This document shows, in pieces, positions 12,433 to 13,588 of a DNA stretch of 13,588 bases; the stretch's first letter is position 1, and each line of letters begins with the position of its first letter. Both the position numbers and the translations under genes were made by a program. This stretch comes from an uncultured Actinomycetes bacterium (GTDB taxonomy: Bacteria; Actinomycetota; Acidimicrobiia; Acidimicrobiales; Microtrichaceae). The stretch lies in assembly GCA_903953195.1 (NCBI GenBank), contig CAJBIS010000078.1:1-13588 (forward strand), written 5' to 3'. The notes beneath the pieces were generated by a model. That model did no database searches, was not told where the DNA came from, and saw nothing but the letters and a program-made list of their open reading frames with translations.

Positions 12433-13588
12433 ATGGCCGGATGGAACTTCGCTGACCTGTGGGAGGCCAACGCCCACAAGTTCCCGGACGCCACCGCGCA
12501 GGTGCACGGTGAGCGCCGCTCGACGTGGCAGGAGTTCGACGCCCGGGCCAACGGGCTCGCCCGGTACCTCCTCGACGGCGGCGCGGTGCACCAGGACAAG
12601 GTCGCGCTCTACCTCTACAACGGACCCGAGTACCTCGAGGGCTGCTTCGCCGCCTACAAGGCCGGGCTCGTGCCGGTGAACACCAACTACCGCTACCTCG
12701 ACGACGAGCTGCTGTACCTGTGGGACAACGCGGACGCGGTCGCCGTCGTCTTCCACGGCGTGTTCACCGACCGCGTCGAGCACCTGCGTGACCGACTGCC
12801 GGGCGTGCGGCACTGGTTGTGGGTCGACGACGGCAGCGGTCCACGACCCGACTGGGCCGACGACTACGAGGCCGCCGCCGCCACGACCAGCGAGCGAGTC
12901 GAGGCCGAGTGGGGCCGTTCCGGTGACGACATCCTCATGATCTACACGGGCGGCACCACCGGCATGCCCAAGGGCGTCATGTGGCGCCAGGACGACCTGA
13001 TCGGCGCCGTGTGCGCGGCGGGCACACCGATCCTGGCGAACGATCCGGACGAGGTGGGCGGCGTCGCGGCGTTCATCGACTCGATCGAACAGCCCGGCCT
13101 CATCGGACTGCCGGCGTGTCCGCTGATGCACGGCACCGGCTGGTTCACCGGGATGCTCTACCTGACGGGCGCCGGCTCGGTCGTCACGCTCACCGATCGC
13201 AGCATGGACTGGACCGAACTGCTCGAGACGATCGCCGCGGAGCGGGTCAGCGCGCTCACGATCGTGGGCGACGCGTTCGCCAAGCCGATGCTGTCACTGC
13301 TCGACTCCGACCCCGACCGGTGGGACATCTCGAGCGTGTTCATCATCTCGTCGTCCGGCGTCATGTGGTCCGAGGCCAGCAAGCAGGGCCTGCTGCGCCA
13401 CAACCCCAACATGATGCTCATCGACTCGTTCTCGAGTTCCGAGGCGATCGGCATGGGCCAGTCGGTCTCGACCGGCGGCACAGCCGAGAGGACCGCCCAC
13501 TTCTCGCTCGGAGCGGGAGCCTCGGTGATCACCGACGACGGCCGGGCCGTCGAGGCGGGCTCCGGCGAACGGGGCCGCGTGGCGATCC
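12433..13588 (+). CDS. Acyl-CoA synthetase (FadD19-like AMP-binding enzyme), 3' end cut by window
   Basis: 385 residues are visible and the frame is open to the window edge; relatives are about 520-550 aa, so roughly the C-terminal quarter is missing. ATG 12433 has GAGGGGGA 5 nt upstream. ANL-superfamily motifs are the ATP/phosphate loop YTGGTTGMPKG (171-181) followed by VMWR, a VGDAFAKP segment (278-285), and DSFSSSEAIG (331-340) for adenylate binding. The N-terminal NFADLWEANAHKFPD and the VNTNYRYLDDELLYLWDNAD stretch (82-101) resemble mycobacterial FadD19 and FadD17, which activate sterol side chains or long acyl chains to CoA thioesters through an acyl-AMP intermediate. Substrate choice is inference. 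It is divergent from the acyl-CoA dehydrogenase, and ligation followed by dehydrogenation is a natural order for shared control. Confidence 0.92.
   Translation, partial: MAGWNFADLWEANAHKFPDATAQVHGERRSTWQEFDARANGLARYLLDGGAVHQDKVALYLYNGPEYLEGCFAAYKAGLVPVNTNYRYLDDELLYLWDNADAVAVVFHGVFTDRVEHLRDRLPGVRHWLWVDDGSGPRPDWADDYEAAAATTSERVEAEWGRSGDDILMIYTGGTTGMPKGVMWRQDDLIGAVCAAGTPILANDPDEVGGVAAFIDSIEQPGLIGLPACPLMHGTGWFTGMLYLTGAGSVVTLTDRSMDWTELLETIAAERVSALTIVGDAFAKPMLSLLDSDPDRWDISSVFIISSSGVMWSEASKQGLLRHNPNMMLIDSFSSSEAIGMGQSVSTGGTAERTAHFSLGAGASVITDDGRAVEAGSGERGRVAI

Noticed and set aside
11045..12679. A 544-codon plus-strand frame over the SDR, acyl-CoA dehydrogenase and ligase start.
   Set aside because: It has no recognisable domains, no ribosome binding site, and is antisense to motif-complete genes.
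1..13588. CRISPR array, tRNA or rRNA gene, insertion sequence or attachment site.
   Set aside because: No spaced identical repeats, no cloverleaf-like or rRNA-like sequence, no transposase or integrase and no terminal inverted repeats were seen on reading both strands.

Overview
The window is about 13.6 kb of gene-dense, very GC-rich DNA with no mobile element, RNA gene, CRISPR array or prophage signal. Protein resemblances point to an actinobacterium: a NucS mismatch endonuclease tail, close likeness to mycobacterial MaoC hydratases (HtdY/Rv3389c type), an F420-dependent LLM enzyme of the Rv3520c type, a wax ester/triacylglycerol synthase and a FadD19-like acyl-CoA ligase. The mix would suit a non-mycobacterial lineage such as Acidimicrobiia. 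That placement is inference from recalled family members, not from a search.

Layout. Positions 1-102 hold the 3' end of nucS. Convergent to it on the minus strand is a two-gene unit, read from 1960 down to 139: a double hot-dog MaoC enoyl-CoA hydratase followed by a DUF3445 (haem-dependent oxidative N-demethylase-like) protein. From about 2.1 to 8.95 kb six plus-strand genes follow: a membrane-anchored VanW protein, a WS/DGAT acyltransferase, a geranylgeranyl-reductase-family flavoprotein, a nitronate-monooxygenase-family FMN enzyme, a CrtZ-type carotene hydroxylase and a secreted Thr/Pro-tailed protein of unknown function. A perfect 10-bp-arm hairpin separates this block from a minus-strand block (12340 down to 9023): acyl-CoA dehydrogenase, RmlD-like SDR reductase, a 71-aa small protein and an F420-dependent LLM oxidoreductase. 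A FadD-type acyl-CoA synthetase, cut by the window end, diverges from the dehydrogenase.

Together the hydratase, dehydrogenase, acyl-CoA ligase and WS/DGAT cover activation, beta-oxidation and storage of acyl chains (possibly sterol-like side chains, given the FadD19 and HtdY resemblance). The GGR-family enzyme and CrtZ add an isoprenoid/carotenoid theme. Most plus-strand genes look like single transcription units rather than one operon.

The most interesting signals are regulatory. Four start codons (WS/DGAT, GGR, NMO and the 71-aa gene) have a TANNNT -10 hexamer exactly 6 nt upstream and no Shine-Dalgarno sequence, as expected for leaderless transcripts. The acyl-CoA dehydrogenase has a similar element 8 nt upstream. 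Other genes (MaoC, LLM, secreted protein, FadD) carry clear Shine-Dalgarno sequences, so two translation modes are mixed gene by gene. A perfect 14-bp palindrome lies between the divergent dehydrogenase and ligase promoters and is a good operator candidate. The secreted-protein gene has a promoter with a 17-bp spacer, a GNRA-tetraloop hairpin abutting its ribosome binding site, and a tandem duplication across its stop codon. I found no convincing new multi-gene defence or mobile system.
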